DNA from: Variovorax gossypii
Lineage (GTDB): Bacteria; Pseudomonadota; Gammaproteobacteria; Burkholderiales; Burkholderiaceae_C
NCBI RefSeq assembly: GCF_003965815.1
Contig: NZ_RXOE01000002.1
Span: 744,001-808,000 of the forward strand
Reading direction: 5' to 3'
Length of the DNA: 64,000 bases
The position numbers and the translations under genes were made by a program. Position 1 is the first letter of the stretch. Every line of letters starts with the position of its first letter. Below are positions 54,427 through 64,000 of the stretch, piece after piece. The notes under the pieces were generated by a model. That model was not told where the DNA came from. It was given only the letters and a program-made list of their open reading frames with translations, and did not search any database.

Positions 54427-55379
54427 TGAAGAAATCGCTTTTCCGCTACATCGCCTCCCGCGCCGCGGGCATGCTGATCGTGCTCGCCATCGTGGCGGTG
54501 CTCGTCTTCGTGCTCACGCGCGCCGCCTCGGGCGACCCGGTCTCGGTGCTGCTGGGCGACCAGGCCACCGCCGCCGACATCGCCCGCGTGCAGAAGGAAT
54601 ACGGCCTCGACAAGCCGCTGCCCGTGCAGTTCGGCTACTGGCTGCGCGAGGTGCTCCAGGGCAACCTCGGCCAGTCGATCTTCCTGCAGCGCCCCGTGAC
54701 GCAGGCGCTGTGGGAGCGCTCCGAACCCACCACGCTGCTCGCGCTGATGGCCGTGGCCATCGCGGCGCTGATCGGCGTGCCCTGCGGCATCGTCTCGGCG
54801 GTGTTCCGGGGGAGGGTGGTCGACCAGCTCTTCACCGGCATCGCGATGCTGGGCGCGAGCATTCCGAGCTTCTGGCTGGGCATCGTGCTGATCCAGATCT
54901 TCGCGGTTTCGTTCGGCTGGTTCCCGGTGTCGGGCTACGGCGCGCCCGATGCGCCGTTCGCCGAGCGGCTGCATTCGCTGGTGCTGCCGGCCACGGTGCT
55001 GGGCCTGCTCAACTCGGCGCTCATCATCCGCTTCACGCGCGCCTCGATGCTCGACGTGCTGGGTGAAGACTACGTGCGCACCGCGCGCTCCAAGGGCCTG
55101 AGCGAAAGCACCGTGGTGCTCAAGCACGCGCTTCGCAACGCGCTGGTGCCCATCGTCACGGTGATCGGCCTCACGGTGGCCCTCATGATCGGCGGCGCCG
55201 TCATCACCGAGACCGTGTTCGGCCTGCCGGGCGTGGGCAACCTCGTGGTCAGCGCGGTGCTGCGGCGCGACTACCCGGTGATCCAGGGTGCGCTGCTCGT
55301 CATCGCCGCGATCTACGTGCTCATCAATTTCTCCATCGACCTGCTGTACGCGGTGGTCGACCCGCGCGTGAAGGTCTGA
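54426..55379 (+). CDS. Peptide ABC transporter permease, DppB type
   Basis: The 317-residue membrane protein has the N-terminal RAASGDPVSVLLGDQAT region, six membrane helices, and the ABC coupling helix EDYVRTARSKGLSESTVVLKHALRNALVPIV (written in parts: EDYVRTARSKGLSES, HALRNALVPIV). It pairs with the DppC-type gene. Its ATG overlaps the preceding stop by one base. Confidence 0.95.
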   Translation: MKKSLFRYIASRAAGMLIVLAIVAVLVFVLTRAASGDPVSVLLGDQATAADIARVQKEYGLDKPLPVQFGYWLREVLQGNLGQSIFLQRPVTQALWERSEPTTLLALMAVAIAALIGVPCGIVSAVFRGRVVDQLFTGIAMLGASIPSFWLGIVLIQIFAVSFGWFPVSGYGAPDAPFAERLHSLVLPATVLGLLNSALIIRFTRASMLDVLGEDYVRTARSKGLSESTVVLKHALRNALVPIVTVIGLTVALMIGGAVITETVFGLPGVGNLVVSAVLRRDYPVIQGALLVIAAIYVLINFSIDLLYAVVDPRVKV

Positions 55380-55384
55380 GAAAA

Positions 55385-56223
55385 ATGCAAATGCCCCGAA
55401 TGCTCCGCCAGCTGATGCACAGACGCATCGTGATGGTGTCCGCGCTGGTGCTGCTGGTGATCGCGGTGCTCGCGATCGGCGCGCCGCTGTTCGCTTCCAT
55501 CGACCCCAACGACACGGCCGTGCTGGAGCGCCTGAAGGCGCCCAGCGCCGAGCACCTGCTCGGCACCGACGAACTCGGCCGCGACCTGTATTCGCGCATC
55601 GTGCACGGCGCGCGCTACTCGCTGGCCATCGCCGCGCTCACCGCGCTGGGCGCCGTGATCGCCGGCACCGTGCTGGGCCTGATGGCCGGCTTCTTCCGCC
55701 GGCTCGACGCGCCGCTGATGCGCGTGGTGGACGCGATGATGTCCTTCCCCGACATCCTGCTGGCCATCGCGCTGGTGGCCATTCTCGGGCCCTCGCTCGT
55801 GAACACCGTGCTGGCGCTGGTGCTGGTCTACACGCCGCGCGTGGCGCGGGTGGTGCGGGCCTCCACGCTGGTGGTGCGCGAACTGCTCTTCGTCGAAGCC
55901 GTGCGCGCGCTGGGCGTGCGTACCTCGCGCATCCTGTGGCGGCACATCCTGCCGAACCTGATGTCGCCGATCCTGGTGCAGGTGTCGTTCATCTTCGCCT
56001 ACGCCATCCTGGCCGAAGCCGGCCTCTCGTTCCTCGGTGTCGGCGTACCGCCCGAGATCCCGACCTGGGGCACCATGGTCGCGGGCAGCCAGCAGTACGC
56101 GCACCAGGCCTTCTGGGTGGTGCTGTTCCCGGGCCTCGCGATCATCTTCACGGCGCTGTCGCTGCAACTGCTGGGCGACGGCGTGCGCGACCTGCTCGAC
56201 CCCAAGCTCAAGAAAGGCGCGTG

Positions 56224-56224
<1 letters not shown>
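55385..56224 (+). CDS. Peptide ABC transporter permease, DppC type
   Basis: The 279-residue product has the family entry motif HLLGTDELGRDLYSRIVHGARYS, and the coupling helix FVEAVRALGVRTSRILWRHILPNLM (parts: FVEAVRALGVR, HILPNLMSPI), with six membrane segments. It follows the DppB-type gene by five bases and overlaps the ATPase gene by one base. Confidence 0.95.
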
Positions 56225-57270
<1,046 letters not shown>

Positions 57271-57292
57271 GCCGCGCGCCGCTTTCGTCTTA

Positions 57293-57405
57293 CTCCCTCC
57301 CCCTTTGGGGGAGGGCCGGGGTGGGGGCAATCGGCCGTTCCATCGCCGCGACAGTCTCCATCGCCCGGAGCCCCCACCCCAACCCTCCCCCAGAGGGGGA
57401 GGGAG
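57293..57405. repeat. Long inverted repeat family B, copy 2
   Basis: Left arm CTCCCTCCCCCTTTGGGGGA... and right arm ...CCCCCAGAGGGGGAGGGAG with matching GGGGTGGGGGC / GCCCCCACCCC cores form inverted copies of about 36 bases. It lies between the two ATPase genes of one operon (154-base gap), so it should form a large hairpin in the operon mRNA. Confidence 0.92.
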
Positions 57406-57424
57406 CCAATACAAGAAACCCACG

Positions 57425-58405
57425 ATGACCACCGCAGCTCCTCTCATCGAAGTCCGAGGACTCAAGAAGTACTTCGGCAGCAGCGACCGCCCGGTGCGCG
57501 CCGTGGACGACGTGTCGTTCGCCATCCAGCCTGGCGAGACGCTGGGCCTGGTCGGCGAATCAGGCTCGGGCAAGAGCACCATTGGCCGCACCGTGCTGCG
57601 CCTGCTGGAGCGCAGCGGCGGCCAGGTGCTGTACCGCGGCGACGACATTGGTGAACTGTCGGGCGAGCGCATGCGCAAGCTGCGCAGCAAGCTGCAGATC
57701 ATTTTTCAAGACCCGTACGCCAGCCTGAACCCGAAGATGCGCATCAGCGCGATCCTCGGCGAGGCGCTGTCCACGCACGGCCTGCACAAGGGCGCGGCGG
57801 CGCGAGACAGGCGCATTGCCGAGCTGCTCGAAACCGTGGGCCTGCGCGCCGAGCATGCGAACCGCTTTCCGCACGAGTTCTCGGGCGGGCAGCGCCAGCG
57901 CATCGGCGTGGCGCGCGCGCTCGCGGTGGAGCCCGAGTTCATCGTGGCGGACGAGCCGCTGTCGGCGCTCGACGTGTCGATCCAGTCGCAGGTCATCAAC
58001 CTGCTGGCCGACCTGCGCGAGCGGCTGGGCCTGACGATGCTCTTCATCTCGCATGACCTCGACGTGGTCGAGTACCTGTGCGACCGCGTGGTGGTGCTGT
58101 ACCTCGGCAAGGTGATGGAAGTCGCCACCACCGAGGAGCTGTTCGCGCGCCCCTCGCACCCCTACACCCGGGCGCTGCTGGCTGCCAGCCCGAAGCCCGA
58201 TCCGGAGATGGCGACCGAGCGCATCGCGCTGAAGGGCGACATCCCGAGCCCCATCTCGCCGCCCTCGGGCTGTGTGTTCCGCACGCGCTGCCCGCATGCC
58301 ATCGACGCCTGTGCGCAGACCGTTCCGCCGCTGGAAGAGATTTCGGCGGGACACTACAGCGCCTGCATTCGAACCCAAGAACTCCTATCCAACATCGCTG
58401 CATGA
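57425..58405 (+). CDS. Peptide ABC transporter ATPase, DppF type
   Basis: The 326-residue ATPase has Walker [10 protein letters not shown], the DppF-type [14 protein letters not shown] segment, signature [15 protein letters not shown], Walker [13 protein letters not shown] and FISHDLDVV. The C-terminal extension again carries Cys residues ([22 protein letters not shown] in parts). ATG 57425 is used; an in-frame extension through the repeat is not credible. Its stop overlaps the next start (ATGA). Confidence 0.95.
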   Translation: MTTAAPLIEVRGLKKYFGSSDRPVRAVDDVSFAIQPGETLGLVGESGSGKSTIGRTVLRLLERSGGQVLYRGDDIGELSGERMRKLRSKLQIIFQDPYASLNPKMRISAILGEALSTHGLHKGAAARDRRIAELLETVGLRAEHANRFPHEFSGGQRQRIGVARALAVEPEFIVADEPLSALDVSIQSQVINLLADLRERLGLTMLFISHDLDVVEYLCDRVVVLYLGKVMEVATTEELFARPSHPYTRALLAASPKPDPEMATERIALKGDIPSPISPPSGCVFRTRCPHAIDACAQTVPPLEEISAGHYSACIRTQELLSNIAA

Positions 58406-59718
58406 CCGCCAACACCGCCATGACCGCCGCCGACAACGACTTCAACGACCCGCTGCTGGGCAGCAACTTCAAGGGCTATCCGCGCACCGCCGCGCCGCGC
58501 CGCCGCAGCGAGATCGGCGCCGCCGGCTGGAACGTGCTGGCCGGCGACCTGCCGCTGCCGCTGGCCGTGCTCAAGCGCGAGGCGCTCGAACACAACCTGT
58601 CGTGGATGCAGTCGCGAGTGCGCGAGTGGGGCATCGACCTCGCGCCGCACGGCAAGACCACCATGTCGCCGCAGCTCTTCCAGCGCCAGCTCGACGCCGG
58701 TGCCTGGGGCCTGACCTTCGCCACCGTCACGCAACTGGCCGTGGGCGTGGCGGCCGGCGCGCGCCGCACGCTCATCGCCAACCAGGTGGTGAGCGACGAG
58801 GACCTGGCCGGCATCCAGATGCTGCTGAGCGAGCATGCCGACCTGCGCATCGTGTTCCTGGTCGATTCGCTGGCGCAGCTCGGGCTGATCGAGGACTGGT
58901 CGAAGCGCCATCCCGCGAGCGTGCCCTTCGAGGTGATGGTCGAGATCGGCGTGGACGGCGCGCGCACCGGCTGCCGCACGCACGAGGAGGCCGTCGCGCT
59001 GGCCACGCGGCTGCGCGCGAGCGATGCGGTCAAGCTCGTGGGCATCGAGTGCTACGAAGGGCAGGGCGCCACCGGCCAGAGCGAGCCCGACTCCGCCTAC
59101 GCCAGGACGCTGATGGACCGTGTCGAAGCCGTGGCTCGCCACTGCGACGAGAACAAGCTCTTCGAAACCGACGAGGTGCTGGTCTCGGCCGGCGGCTCGG
59201 CCATCTTCGACCTCGTGGCAGGCAGACTCAAGCCCGCGCTGGGCGCGCCGGTGCGCGGCCTGCTGCGCTCGGGCTGCTACGTGACGCACGACCATGGCTT
59301 CTACAAGCGCATGGTGAGTGCGGTGGACGAGCGCCTGGGCTGCGGCTGCGGCGAAAGCCTGGTGCCGGCGATGGAAGTCTGGGCCACGGTGCAGTCGCGC
59401 CCCGAGCCGGGCCTGGCGATCCTGGCCGTGGGCAAGCGCGACATCTCCTTCGACCTCTCGCTGCCCGTGCCCATCGCACGCGCGGCGCGCGGCGAACTGC
59501 AGCCGCAGGGCGTGCCGGCAGGCTGGAAGATCACAGCGCTGAACGACCAGCATGCCTACCTGCGTTGGGACGCGAGCGAGGAAGCCGTGGCGCCCAAGGT
59601 CGGCGACCGCGTGGGCCTCGGCATCTCGCACCCCTGCACCACCTTCGACAAGTGGCACTGGATGCCGGTTGTCGAGCAGGACTACCGCGTGAGCGACGCG
59701 GTGGCCATGCATTTCTGA
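58402..59718 (+). CDS. D-serine dehydratase-like / D-threonine aldolase-like PLP enzyme
   Basis: The 438-residue product is a fold-type III PLP enzyme. The PLP Lys85 lies in LAPHGKTTMSP; a glycine loop and the C-terminal metal-binding motif SHPCTTFDKW (His and Cys ligands) match the zinc-dependent DSD1-type D-serine dehydratase/D-amino-acid deaminase family. It probably turns a D-hydroxy-amino acid to its 2-oxo acid and ammonia via an enamine. It overlaps the DppF-type stop by four bases, so it belongs to the same operon. Exact substrate unknown. Confidence 0.9.
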   Translation: MTANTAMTAADNDFNDPLLGSNFKGYPRTAAPRRRSEIGAAGWNVLAGDLPLPLAVLKREALEHNLSWMQSRVREWGIDLAPHGKTTMSPQLFQRQLDAGAWGLTFATVTQLAVGVAAGARRTLIANQVVSDEDLAGIQMLLSEHADLRIVFLVDSLAQLGLIEDWSKRHPASVPFEVMVEIGVDGARTGCRTHEEAVALATRLRASDAVKLVGIECYEGQGATGQSEPDSAYARTLMDRVEAVARHCDENKLFETDEVLVSAGGSAIFDLVAGRLKPALGAPVRGLLRSGCYVTHDHGFYKRMVSAVDERLGCGCGESLVPAMEVWATVQSRPEPGLAILAVGKRDISFDLSLPVPIARAARGELQPQGVPAGWKITALNDQHAYLRWDASEEAVAPKVGDRVGLGISHPCTTFDKWHWMPVVEQDYRVSDAVAMHF

Positions 59719-59743
59719 CCGAGCGACTTCCGAGCGCACACCG

Positions 59744-60655
59744 ATGACTCCCTCACTGCTCCAGAGGATCGCGGACATCCGCAGCGACGCCCCGGCGACG
59801 CGGCGCGCGATTCTCGACCTGATCCTCGAAGACCCCGACCGCGTGCTCGAAGAGAGCTTCGAGCAGCTCGCCGAGCGCTCGCGCAGCTCGGTTCCGACCA
59901 TCATGCGCACCTGCCGCGACCTCGGCTTTGCCGGACTGCGCGAGTTCAAGCTCGCGCTCGCGCAGGAACTCGCGCTGGGCGGCTCGCCGCTGCACCGCCG
60001 CGTGAACATCGAGGACGCGGCCGACGAAGTGGTCGGCAAGATCGCGCGCAGCGCGGCGGCCTCCGTTTCCGGCGTGCGCGGCCAGCTCGACATGCAGGTG
60101 CTCGACGGCGCCGTGGCCGCCATCGCGGCGGCGCCGCACGTCGACCTGTACGGCGCGGGCGCCACCTCGTGGTTCATGGCCAACGACCTGCAGGCGCGGC
60201 TGTTCCGCCTCGGCCTGTCGGCCAACGCCTGGGCCGACTACCACCTGCAGCAGGTGGCCGGCGCGGCGCAGCGCCCCGGCGGCGTGGTCATCGCCATCTC
60301 GCACGTGGGCGGCATGCCCTCGCTGCTCGACGCGGTGGACATCGCGCGTGGGCAGGGCGCCAAGGTGGTCGCGCTCACGCGGCCCGGCACGGCGCTCGCG
60401 GCCAAGGCCGACTTTCTTCTGGGCCTCTCGGTGCCCGACGACGCGGTGATGCACGTGGGCATCGACGCCTATCTCACGCACCTCACCGTCATCGAGATCC
60501 TCACCGTGCTGGTGGCCCAGCGCCGCGGCGAGCCCGCGGTGCAGCGCCTGCAGCGCGCGCGCGAGGCCTTCCAGCGCCACGGCATCGATGCCACCACGCA
60601 TCCGCTGCAGAGCTGGGACGGCGGCGGCGTGAACGACGGAGGGAGCGCATCGTGA
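59744..60655 (+). CDS. RpiR/MurR-family transcriptional regulator
   Basis: The 303-residue product has an N-terminal helix-turn-helix (LAERSRSSVPTIMRTCRDLGFAGLREFK in parts, about residues 43-70) and a C-terminal SIS sugar-phosphate-type domain (VDLYGAGATSWFMANDLQARL, VIAISHVGGMPSLL). Members respond to phosphosugars or, in some clusters, amino-acid derivatives. It sits between the dehydratase and deacylase genes and probably controls this operon; a palindrome at 51431-51449 is a candidate site. Confidence 0.92.
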   Translation: MTPSLLQRIADIRSDAPATRRAILDLILEDPDRVLEESFEQLAERSRSSVPTIMRTCRDLGFAGLREFKLALAQELALGGSPLHRRVNIEDAADEVVGKIARSAAASVSGVRGQLDMQVLDGAVAAIAAAPHVDLYGAGATSWFMANDLQARLFRLGLSANAWADYHLQQVAGAAQRPGGVVIAISHVGGMPSLLDAVDIARGQGAKVVALTRPGTALAAKADFLLGLSVPDDAVMHVGIDAYLTHLTVIEILTVLVAQRRGEPAVQRLQRAREAFQRHGIDATTHPLQSWDGGGVNDGGSAS

Positions 60656-62133
60656 GCGAAAGCAACAAGAAGGCCGTCCTGCTGGAAGCGGGCCTGGTGG
60701 TCGACGGCTCGGGCGGCCCCTCGTGGCCCGGCGACGTGCTGCTGCAGGGCGACCGCATCGTCGCGCTCGGCGAAGGCCTGCGCGAGCGGCTGCCCGACGG
60801 CCTGGCGCTGGCCGATGTCGAAGTCGTCGACTGCCGCGCGAAGGTGATCGCCCCCGGCTTCATCGACGCGCACACGCACGACGACGCCATCGTGCTGCGC
60901 GATCCGCTGTGCCTGCCCAAGGTGTCGCAGGGCATCACGACCGTGATGACGGGCAACTGCGGCATCTCGCTCGCGCCGTACCGCACGCCGCAGTCGCTGC
61001 CGCCGCTCACGCTGCTGGGCGCCGATTCGTTCAAGCACGCGACCATGGCCGAGTACCGCGCGGCCGTCGATGCGATACAGCCCGCGCTCAACGTGGCCGC
61101 GCTGGTCGGCCACACCACGCTGCGCTTCGCCGCCATGGAGGCGCTGGACCGCCCGGCCAGCGCCGACGAGCTGGCACGCATGGAGGCACTGCTCGACGGC
61201 TGCATGGCCGACGGGGCGCACGGAATGTCCTCGGGCCTGTTCTACGAGGAGGCCTTCGCGGCGCCCGCGGAGGAAGTGACCGCGCTGGCGCGCGTGGTGA
61301 GCCGCCACGGCGGCGTCTACGCCACGCACCTGCGCAGCGAGATGCAGCAGATCATCGAGGCGCTGCACGAGGCCGGCGACTGCGCCTTCGAGGCCGGCGT
61401 GCCGCTGGTCATCTCGCATCACAAGTGCGCCGGACCCGCCAACTGGGGCCGCACGAAGGAAACGCTGCCGCTGATCGAGTCGCTTGCGCAGCGCCAGAAG
61501 ATCGCGATGGATGTGTATCCCTACGTGGCCGGCTCGACCGTGCTGCGCGAGGACCTGGTGGACGGAGTGATCGACGTGCTGCTGACCTGGTCCGATCCGC
61601 ATCCGGAGATGACGGGCAGGCTCATCTCCGACATCGCGCACGAATGGGGCGTGAGCGAGCAGGATGCCTGCCTGCGGCTGAAGCCCGGCGGCGCCTGCTA
61701 CTTCCAGATGCAGGAGGAAGACGTGGAGCGCGTCATCTCGCATCCGCTCACCATGATCGGCAGCGACGGCCTGCCGCACGACCGCCATCCGCATCCGCGC
61801 CTGTGGGGCGCCTTTCCGCGGGTGTTCGCGCGCTACTGGCGCCAGCGACGGCTCTTCACGCTGGAGCAGGCGGTGCACAAGATGACCGGCATGACCGCGC
61901 GCAACCTGCGCATCGCCGACCGCGGCCTGCTGCGCGCCGGCACCATGGCCGACGTGGTGGTGTTCGACCCCGAGACCATCGCCGACACCGCCACCTACGA
62001 CAAGCCGCACGGCGTGAGCCTGGGCGTGGAGCGCGTGTTCGTGAACGGCGTGCTGGCCTATCGCGGCGGCGAGGCCGAGGCCCGGGTGCTCGCGCGCGCG
62101 GGGCGGATGCTCACGCGCGGGAGCGCCATCTAG
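60652..62133 (+). CDS. N-acyl-D-amino-acid deacylase (D-aminoacylase, amidohydrolase family)
   Basis: The 493-residue product has amidohydrolase metal motifs: PGFIDAHTHDDAIVL near residues 72-86, ATHLRSEMQ near 225, VISHHKCAG near 255, and the catalytic Asp region MIGSDGLPHD near 370. The set matches D-aminoacylases, which free D-amino acids from N-acyl forms. The start is GTG 60652, overlapping the regulator stop and preceded by GGAGGGAG; an upstream frame within the regulator gene was rejected. Confidence 0.9.
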   Translation: MSESNKKAVLLEAGLVVDGSGGPSWPGDVLLQGDRIVALGEGLRERLPDGLALADVEVVDCRAKVIAPGFIDAHTHDDAIVLRDPLCLPKVSQGITTVMTGNCGISLAPYRTPQSLPPLTLLGADSFKHATMAEYRAAVDAIQPALNVAALVGHTTLRFAAMEALDRPASADELARMEALLDGCMADGAHGMSSGLFYEEAFAAPAEEVTALARVVSRHGGVYATHLRSEMQQIIEALHEAGDCAFEAGVPLVISHHKCAGPANWGRTKETLPLIESLAQRQKIAMDVYPYVAGSTVLREDLVDGVIDVLLTWSDPHPEMTGRLISDIAHEWGVSEQDACLRLKPGGACYFQMQEEDVERVISHPLTMIGSDGLPHDRHPHPRLWGAFPRVFARYWRQRRLFTLEQAVHKMTGMTARNLRIADRGLLRAGTMADVVVFDPETIADTATYDKPHGVSLGVERVFVNGVLAYRGGEAEARVLARAGRMLTRGSAI

Positions 62134-62139
62134 GCCCGG

Positions 62140-63390
62140 TCAGGCGAAGACGAGGCAGACCGGCGTAGGCACCTGCGCCACCTGCACCGGCTGGTCGAGC
62201 CTGCCGGTGGCGGGTTCGATGCGCAGGCGCAGGATGGTGTCGCCCTTCTGGCTCAGCGCGTAGAGGTGGCCGCCGTCGGGCGCCACCGCCAGCGCGCGCG
62301 GGAAGCGCAGGCCGTCGCTCCAGTGCTGCACCGGCGTCAGGTTGCCGCTGGCAGGGTCGATGCGGAAGGCGGCGATGCTGTCGGCCAGCGGGTGGTCCGA
62401 CTTCAGCCTGCGGTTGCTCGCGTAGAGGAACTGGCCCGAGGGATGCATCACGAGCGCCGCGGCGCTCTTCTGGCCCGTGTAGCCGTCCGGCAGCGTCGAG
62501 ACCCGCTGCCGCTGTTCCCCGACCGCGCCGTTCGCTGCGTCGTAGGCGTAGCTGGTGACGGAGGCATCGAGTTCGCCCACCACGTAGAGATAACGTTGCG
62601 ACGGATGCAGCGCCAGATGGCGCGGGCCGCTGCCGGCTTGCACGGCCGCGCGGCCGATGGGCGCCAGCTTGCCGTCGGCCAGCGTGAAGACGTTGACGCG
62701 ATCGCTGCCGAGATCGGTTGCGAGCACGCGCCGGCCCGAGGCATCGAACTGCACCATGTGCGGGTGCGGCGATTCCTGCCGCTCGGCGTCGGGGCCGGAG
62801 CCGGTTTCCTTCTCGATGCCTGAGACCTTGCCCAGCGCGCCGTCGTTGCCGATGGGCAGCACGTTGTAGGCGCCGCCGCCGTACAGCGCCACCACCAGTG
62901 CGCGCCCGTCGGGCGACACCGCCAGATGCGCCGGGATCACACCCGAGAGCGACAGCGACTGCCGGTTGACCAGCGTGAGCCGGCCACTGCGCTCGTCGAT
63001 GGCATAGGCCTCGGCCGTGCCGGTTGGCAGGCCCTCGTAGGTGTCGATCTCGTTGATCGCGTAGAGGAAGCGCCGGTTCGGATGCACGGCGAGGAAGGAC
63101 GGGTTCGCGCTCGCGACCGTCTGCACCGGCGTCCAGTTGTCGCCCTGCATGGCGAGCACGTAGATGCCTTTCGAGGCAGGCCCGCCGGCCGTGCCACCGG
63201 GCGCATCGAAGGTGTAGGTGCCGACGTAGGCGAAGCGTGGCGCGGGCGACGGCGGCGCGGTTGCTGCGCTCGCGGTGGCCGGGGCCTGTTGCGCATGGAC
63301 CGGCAGCAGCGGCGCGAGGGCGCCGGCGGCGGATGCGCCGCCGAGCCACTGCATGACGGTGCGGCGTTTCTGACCGGAGTGATCTGTCAT
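62140..63390 (-). CDS. Lactonase-family beta-propeller protein, probably Tat-exported
   Basis: The 416-residue product has a leader with KRRTVMQWLGGASAAGALAP and a cut near VHAQQ, then PF10282-type propeller blades: FAYVGTYTFDAP, NPSFLAVHPNRRFLYAINE, IPAHLAVSPDGRALVVAL, PHPHMVQFDASGRRVL, PRHLALHPSQRYLYVVGE. It is related in fold to the protein at 53158-54426 but clearly diverged. It is convergent with the deacylase gene (6 bases apart) and 26 bases downstream of the flavoprotein gene on the same strand. Substrate unknown. Confidence 0.88.
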   Translation of the reverse strand: MTDHSGQKRRTVMQWLGGASAAGALAPLLPVHAQQAPATASAATAPPSPAPRFAYVGTYTFDAPGGTAGGPASKGIYVLAMQGDNWTPVQTVASANPSFLAVHPNRRFLYAINEIDTYEGLPTGTAEAYAIDERSGRLTLVNRQSLSLSGVIPAHLAVSPDGRALVVALYGGGAYNVLPIGNDGALGKVSGIEKETGSGPDAERQESPHPHMVQFDASGRRVLATDLGSDRVNVFTLADGKLAPIGRAAVQAGSGPRHLALHPSQRYLYVVGELDASVTSYAYDAANGAVGEQRQRVSTLPDGYTGQKSAAALVMHPSGQFLYASNRRLKSDHPLADSIAAFRIDPASGNLTPVQHWSDGLRFPRALAVAPDGGHLYALSQKGDTILRLRIEPATGRLDQPVQVAQVPTPVCLVFA

Positions 63391-63416
63391 GGGGTTCCTC
63401 TCTGGTTGGGATCGCG

Positions 63417-64000
63417 TCACGGGCGCACCGACATCGCGTGGTGGAAGATGTTGTTCGGGTCGTAGCGGCGCTTCACCTTGCGCAGGAAGTCGTAGAGCCC
63501 CTGGTCGCCGTAGTAGAGCTGCGGCCAGAAGGGGTAGGCCAGCATGTCGTTGTCGGGGTAGTTGATGTAGCAGCCTTCGTAGCGCTCGCCCGGGTAGGGC
63601 GTGCCGGCGCGGCGCTCGGGCACGTCGGGCGTGCCGTACACGTCGCGGTAGAAGTCGCCGATCCAGCGCAGGTGGCCGGCGTCGTCCTTCGCGCTGCGCC
63701 AGTAGGTCTGGTACTGCAGCTTCATGATCGAGGCGCGCTGCGGCACGGCGGTGTCGGCGATGCGCTCGGGTCTGTTGACGGCGCCGCCGTACGAATCGAC
63801 CTGCACCAGCGACTGGCTCAGGTCGACGCCGGCGATGGTGCGCGTGAGATGGGTGTAGATGCGCTGCGCCTCGCGGGCGCTGAAGTTCTGCTTCATGTAG
63901 GCCGACTTGTACTTGCCGCGCTGGTTGTCGCCCGAGCCGTTGAGGTACTGGGTGGCGGTGAGCCAGTCGTAGCGCGTCACGGTGTGCGGCTTGGAGCACA
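63417..64000 (-). CDS. FAD-linked oxidase C-terminal part with BBE domain (partial)
   Basis: An open frame of 194 codons runs off the window edge, so the start is missing. The visible end has the berberine-bridge-enzyme-like C-terminal signature [12 protein letters not shown] and [15 protein letters not shown], with a Tyr/Trp-rich stretch before it. The FAD-binding domain would lie outside. It is in the same direction as the beta-propeller gene downstream. Confidence 0.85.
   Translation of the reverse strand, partial: CSKPHTVTRYDWLTATQYLNGSGDNQRGKYKSAYMKQNFSAREAQRIYTHLTRTIAGVDLSQSLVQVDSYGGAVNRPERIADTAVPQRASIMKLQYQTYWRSAKDDAGHLRWIGDFYRDVYGTPDVPERRAGTPYPGERYEGCYINYPDNDMLAYPFWPQLYYGDQGLYDFLRKVKRRYDPNNIFHHAMSVRP

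Overview
The window is GC-rich, densely packed DNA typical of a beta-proteobacterium of the Burkholderiales, most likely a Comamonadaceae such as Variovorax. The evidence is the gene order hisG-hisD-hisC-hisB-hisH-hisA-hisF-hisI-hisE followed by a small membrane protein, a HIT protein and tatABC, the petABC-sspA-sspB block, and a short-form HisG. The genus is inferred from gene content and codon style, not from a database match.

Layout. 1-15.1 kb: end of murA, then the histidine operon. It is interrupted by a lipoprotein and a small exported protein (2.2-3.4 kb), an OLD-like ATPase (6.6-7.8 kb), and a backward-facing symporter plus solute-binding-protein pair with a sugar-phosphate mutarotase (7.8-11.0 kb). 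The Tat translocase closes the block. 15.3-20.5 kb: DegS-like protease, MFS transporter, Nif3-family protein, pdxA and mscL. 20.5-27.2 kb: an accessory module of a TPR/O-GlcNAc-transferase-type glycosyltransferase, a highly repetitive Ser/Thr/Asn-rich YadA-type trimeric autotransporter, and a divergent LuxR-type response regulator behind a hairpin-rich 620-bp intergenic region. 27.3-31.8 kb: cytochrome bc1 genes, sspA, sspB, tRNA-Thr. 31.9-43.1 kb: a five-gene minus-strand cluster (WGR/DUF4132 protein, MoxR ATPase, DUF5682 protein, VWA protein, SWIM zinc-finger protein) that matches the content and order of the functionally uncharacterised E. coli yehI-yehL-yehM-yehP-yehQ genes. 43.3-51.4 kb: a degenerate GGDEF protein, recJ with an RpfE-like partner, lolC/E-lolD, an ECF-type sigma factor, a stand-alone ClpP paralogue and a RidA protein. 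51.5-62.1 kb: a peptide ABC transporter operon merged with D-amino-acid genes (D-serine-dehydratase-like enzyme, RpiR regulator, N-acyl-D-amino-acid deacylase). 62.1-64 kb: a Tat-type beta-propeller protein and the end of a BBE-domain flavoprotein.

Two interspersed non-coding repeat families run through the window. One is a ~95-bp element (four clear copies and one likely remnant) placed in gene gaps, including inside the sspAB and yeh-like clusters. The other is a ~115-bp long inverted repeat (two copies), one of which sits inside the peptide-transporter operon.

Strongest candidates for new biology: (i) the glycosyltransferase/adhesin/regulator module, whose adhesin carries about 48 N-X-S/T sequons and a very high Ser/Thr content next to a GT41-type enzyme; (ii) the yeh-like MoxR-VWA-SWIM-DUF5682-WGR/DUF4132 cluster; (iii) a proposed N-acyl-D-amino-acid/peptide scavenging regulon with an AT-rich palindromic operator candidate at 51431-51449.
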